Part shown: positions 58,918-64,000 of the stretch, piece by piece
How the letters are laid out: every line of letters begins with the position of its first letter
How positions within the stretch are numbered: position 1 is the first letter of the stretch
Assembly (NCBI GenBank): GCA_944332815.1
Contig: CALVKQ010000005.1
Location: 1 to 64,000, forward strand
From: an uncultured Clostridia bacterium
GTDB lineage: Bacteria; Bacillota; Clostridia; Christensenellales; CAG-917
Direction of reading: 5' to 3'
DNA: 64,000 nt
Position numbers and translations under genes: made by a program
Notes under the pieces: model-generated
Told to the model about the DNA's origin: nothing
What the model saw: the letters and a program-made list of their open reading frames with translations, nothing else
Database searches by the model: none

Positions 58918-61515
58918 TCACTCTTCCGCGCCGCCTTCGGGTGCGGTTCCCTCCGTCGCTGCCGCGGCGCCGTCATCGGCAGCGCCCTCCGCAGGCGTTT
59001 CCGCCGCCGTATTTTCCGCCTGCTCCGCGCCTTCCGGCACCTCCTCTTCGGGCTCCTCGTGGGGCGTGAGCGCGATGCTCACCACCTTGACGTCGTCGCC
59101 TTTGAGTTTCATGATGCGCACGCCCTGCGTGGCTCTGCCTATCTTGGATATCTCGTCCGCCTGCACGCGGATGATTATGCCGCTGTCCGTTATCATCATC
59201 ACGTCCGTGTCGGCAGGGATGACTTTGAGCCCTGCAAGGTCGCCCGTCTTGTCGTTGAACACGCCTGCTTTGACGCCTTTGCCTGCTCTGCCCTGGAGGG
59301 GATAGTCGTCCGCGCTGCTGCGTTTGCCGTAGCCGTGCGTGGTGATGGTGAGTATCTCGCACCCTTCCGTGACCACGGCGAGGTCCACCATGTACGCGCC
59401 TTCGGGGATGCGCATGCTCTTGACGCCCATCGCCGTCCTGCCCGTGGGACGCACGTCCGTTTCGGAGAAGCGGATGCAATAGCCTTCGCTGGACGCCATG
59501 ATGAGCTGGTCCGAGCCGGAGGTCAGCACCGCTTCTATGAGTTCGTCCTCCTCCATGAACTTGATGGCTATCTTGCCGTTGCGCTTGATGGAGGCAAACT
59601 CTTCGAGCGGCGTCTTTTTGATGAGTCCGCGTTTGGTCGCGAGCATGAGGAACCTGCCCTCCCTTTCCTCGGGCAGCGGCAGCACCGTCTGCACCTTTTC
59701 GCCGGGCGAGAGCTGGAGCAGATTGACGAGCGCCCTGCCCCTCGAAGTTTTGCTCGCCTCGGGGATCTCGTAGCCCATCATGGTGTACACCTTGCCGAAG
59801 TTGGTGAAGAACATCATCTCCTGATGGGTGTTGCTGACGAAGATGTGCTCCACAAAGTCGTCGTCCTTCGCCTTATGCGCGGTGACGCCCATGCCGCCGC
59901 GCCGCTGCGAACGGTACTCGGACACGGGGATGCGCTTGATATATCCGCCGTGGGTCATGGACACCGCGATGTCCTCCCTGTCGATGAGGTCGGCGATGTT
60001 TATCTCGGAGTAATCGTAGCTGAGCTCCGACCTTCTGGGGGTGGCGTAACGCTCCTTTATCTCGGTGATCTCCTTGATGATGAGCTCCTTCACCGCCTCC
60101 TCCGAACCGAGGATGCGCTTGTATTCCTCTATCTCCGCGCGCTTTTCGGCGAGCTCCTCGTTGAGTTTCTCCACCTCGAGCCCCGTAAGGCGCTGTAAAC
60201 GCATTTCGAGGATGGCGACGGCCTGTTTCTCGCTGAGCAGGAAACGCGCCGTCAGATTGTCTATGGCGGCTTGTCTGTCCGCGCTCTTTTTGAGCAGTTC
60301 CACCACTTCGTCTATGTTGGCGAGCGCGATGACCAACCCGTTCAGGATGTGTTCGCGCTCCTCCGCCTTTTCCAGGTCGAACCTGGTGCGGCGGACGATG
60401 ACGTCCTCCTGGTGAGCGATGTAGTATTCCAGGATCTGTTTGAGGTTGAGTATCCTGGGCACGCCGTCCACCAGCGCGAGCAGGATGATGGAGTTGTTCA
60501 CTTGCAGGCTGGTCTGCTTGAACAGCGTGTTGAGCACCACCTGCGGATTGTGATCCTTCTTGATGTCGATGACTATGCGCATGCCCGTGCGGTCGGTTTC
60601 CTCACTGATGTCGGAAATGCCCTCTATGCGCTTGTCCTTGACCTGGTCGGCGATATTCTCAATGAGCTTGGCTTTGTTGACCTGATAAGGAAGCTCCGTG
60701 ATGATGATGCGGCTCTTTCCGCCGGGGAGTTCCTCTATCTCCGTGCGCGAGCGGATGACCGCCGCCCCTCTGCCCGTGCGGTACGCCTGACGTATCGCCG
60801 CGCGCCCCAGCACCAGACCTGCCGTGGGATAATCGGGCGCCGGGATGTACTCCATCAAATCGTCCACCGTCAGCTCCGGATCGCGCATGAGCGCCACCAC
60901 CGCGTCTATGACCTCGCCGAGGTTGTGGGGAGGGATGGAAGTCGCCATTCCCACCGCGATGCCGTCCGAACCGTTGACCAGAAGGTTGGGGAACCTGCTG
61001 GGCAGCACCACGGGCTGTTCGCGCGTGTCGTCGAAGTTGGGGTAAAAGTCCACCGTGCGCTTGTCGATGTCGCGGATCATTTCCAGCGCTATCTTGGAAA
61101 GACGCGCCTCGGTGTAACGGTACGCCGCAGGAGGGTCGCCGTCCACGGAACCGAAGTTGCCGTGACCGTCCACCAACGGGCAGCGTATGGAGAAGTCCTG
61201 CGCAAGACGCACCATCGCGTCGTACACCGAACTGTCGCCGTGAGGATGATATTTGCCCAGCACTTCGCCGACCACCATCGCGCTCTTGCGGTAGGGTTTG
61301 TCGGGAGTGAGGTTCAGTTCGCTCATGGCGTAAAGGATGCGCCTGTGAACGGGTTTCAGACCGTCCCTGACGTCGGGGATCGCCCTGGACACGTTGACCG
61401 CCATGGCGTAGGAGATGAAGGACTTTTTGAGCTCGTTCTCCACCTCTACGTTGACTATCTTGCTGTCCGCAAGATGATCGAGATATTCTTTATCTTTCTG
61501 AGTATCCTTGCTCAT
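58918..61515 (-). CDS. gyrA: DNA gyrase subunit A
   Basis: 865 aa. Type II topoisomerase breakage-reunion subunit. The catalytic tyrosine lies in [14 protein letters not shown] near residue 130. The quinolone-determining region reads [21 protein letters not shown], keeping the susceptible-type Ser and Asp. The C-terminal beta-pinwheel follows, with the GyrA-box-like segment [15 protein letters not shown] near residue 540, which supports gyrase rather than topoisomerase IV. A long acidic/alanine-rich tail ends the protein. GGAGG precedes the ATG; it lies 12 bases after gyrB. Confidence 0.96.
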   Translation of the reverse strand: MSKDTQKDKEYLDHLADSKIVNVEVENELKKSFISYAMAVNVSRAIPDVRDGLKPVHRRILYAMSELNLTPDKPYRKSAMVVGEVLGKYHPHGDSSVYDAMVRLAQDFSIRCPLVDGHGNFGSVDGDPPAAYRYTEARLSKIALEMIRDIDKRTVDFYPNFDDTREQPVVLPSRFPNLLVNGSDGIAVGMATSIPPHNLGEVIDAVVALMRDPELTVDDLMEYIPAPDYPTAGLVLGRAAIRQAYRTGRGAAVIRSRTEIEELPGGKSRIIITELPYQVNKAKLIENIADQVKDKRIEGISDISEETDRTGMRIVIDIKKDHNPQVVLNTLFKQTSLQVNNSIILLALVDGVPRILNLKQILEYYIAHQEDVIVRRTRFDLEKAEEREHILNGLVIALANIDEVVELLKKSADRQAAIDNLTARFLLSEKQAVAILEMRLQRLTGLEVEKLNEELAEKRAEIEEYKRILGSEEAVKELIIKEITEIKERYATPRRSELSYDYSEINIADLIDREDIAVSMTHGGYIKRIPVSEYRSQRRGGMGVTAHKAKDDDFVEHIFVSNTHQEMMFFTNFGKVYTMMGYEIPEASKTSRGRALVNLLQLSPGEKVQTVLPLPEEREGRFLMLATKRGLIKKTPLEEFASIKRNGKIAIKFMEEDELIEAVLTSGSDQLIMASSEGYCIRFSETDVRPTGRTAMGVKSMRIPEGAYMVDLAVVTEGCEILTITTHGYGKRSSADDYPLQGRAGKGVKAGVFNDKTGDLAGLKVIPADTDVMMITDSGIIIRVQADEISKIGRATQGVRIMKLKGDDVKVVSIALTPHEEPEEEVPEGAEQAENTAAETPAEGAADDGAAAATEGTAPEGGAEE

Positions 61516-61527
61516 GCTTCCTCCTCA

Positions 61528-63492
<1,965 letters not shown>

Positions 63493-63671
63493 TTAATAAT
63501 TATAACACACGCACGCGCGCATAGCAAGCGTTTTTATCCACACTCGGGCGTCCTCTTTTTGCCGCCTTCTCTGCGCGGAAAGCGCCCGTAAGAGCGGCTA
63601 AGAGCGCCCGACCTCCTCCCTTAAACGGGAGCCGTGTTGACATTTGTCGAATTTTGTCTTATTTTGTTGAT

Positions 63672-64000
63672 ATGAAACGGTCGTTTGTTGTATTGATGCT
63701 TTCCGTGGTCTGCCTTTCCGCGCTATTTCTTTCCTCCGCAGGCGCGGCGACCGGCGGCGCTTTCGCGGAAGGGATGAGCGTGACCGCGTCCTCGGATGCG
63801 GTGAGCTGGACGGCAGTCGAAAACGCCACGTCTTACACCGTGGACATCGCCGACTCATCCGGACAAAACGTGTTTTTCCTCTCCTTCCCGGCAGGCACGA
63901 CCTATCTCCCTCTTGCGGAAGTTCTGACCGTGGGAGGGGTTTACACCGTGACGGTGACCGCGCTTTCGGACTCCGCCGCCATCGCCTCCTCAAGCGAGCA
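63672..64000 (+). CDS. Secreted protein, partial at window edge
   Basis: The first 109 residues are visible. A signal peptide (KRSFVVLMLSVVCLSALFL, then SSAGAATGGAFA) is followed by a fibronectin-III-like strand pattern (VSWTAVENATSYTVDI and GGVYTVTVTALSDS). It is divergent from gyrB, with TTGACA near 63637. The remainder lies outside the window, so full function is unknown; a surface or wall-associated protein is likely. Confidence 0.7.
   Translation, partial: MKRSFVVLMLSVVCLSALFLSSAGAATGGAFAEGMSVTASSDAVSWTAVENATSYTVDIADSSGQNVFFLSFPAGTTYLPLAEVLTVGGVYTVTVTALSDSAAIASSSE

Noticed and set aside
63534..63542. Replication origin at the lone TTATCCACA near gyrB
   Set aside because: A single DnaA-box match without a cluster or an adjacent dnaA/dnaN is not enough to call an origin.

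Overview
The window looks like the chromosome of an anaerobic, spore-lineage Clostridium-class bacterium with fairly high G+C, probably an uncultured gut member of the Christensenellales type. The class call rests on yabP/yabQ sporulation genes, a PyrK-dependent (NAD-linked) dihydroorotate dehydrogenase, rubrerythrins with a PerR-like regulator, a cobalamin riboswitch, and Firmicutes-style gene order rpmH-rnpA-yidD-yidC-jag-mnmE-mnmG. The order-level guess is inference only. No phage, plasmid, transposase or CRISPR array is visible.

Layout. 0.4-6.4 kb: a hypothetical gene, a PHP phosphoesterase, an unusually short alanyl-tRNA synthetase, a condensation/acetyltransferase-like protein, and yabP-yabQ. 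6.5-8 kb: a cobalamin-riboswitch-controlled DUF4430 lipoprotein plus ECF S component. 8-13.5 kb: a zinc-ribbon membrane protein, a repeat island, galE with a sugar-1-kinase, and two chromate-transporter half genes. 13.6-19.3 kb: one giant DUF4011-type helicase-nuclease. 19.3-23 kb: a rubrerythrin under a PerR-like box, three small membrane proteins with low-complexity tails, and a sugar acetyltransferase. 23.2-24.1 kb: tRNA-Ala and tRNA-Ile, a 179-bp tandem repeat and a small Cys-rich protein. 24-33 kb: mnmG-mnmE-jag-yidC-yidD-rnpA-rpmH and argS-ychF. 33-39.3 kb: uppP, a LURP-one protein, a repeat island, and GH27 and GH13 glycosidases. 39.5-41.6 kb: perR and a fused flavin reductase/rubredoxin/rubrerythrin, then a frameshifted lipoprotein. 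41.6-52.4 kb: a second repeat island and a complete eight-gene UMP operon (pyrC-carA-carB-pyrK-pyrD-pyrF-pyrE-pyrB). 52.6-58.2 kb: two very large unknown membrane proteins and a lipoprotein. 58.9-63.4 kb: gyrB-gyrA. A secreted protein begins at the right edge.

The most unusual content is non-coding. Gene ends around 1.2, 9.0-9.75, 35-36 and 41.7-42.6 kb carry modular, highly palindromic repeats. Junction and loop sequences are conserved between copies, but the stem sequences differ and remain self-complementary. At least four module types recur (a 125-169-bp element, a 124-bp three-stem element, an about-155-bp element with a branched hairpin, and a GGGGTCCCC-hairpin-GGGG submodule). They lie mostly in convergent intergenic regions, and three of them supply the stop codon of the neighbouring gene. 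This is either a family of structured RNAs or a class of palindromic mobile repeats whose stems are kept matched by hairpin-templated copying.
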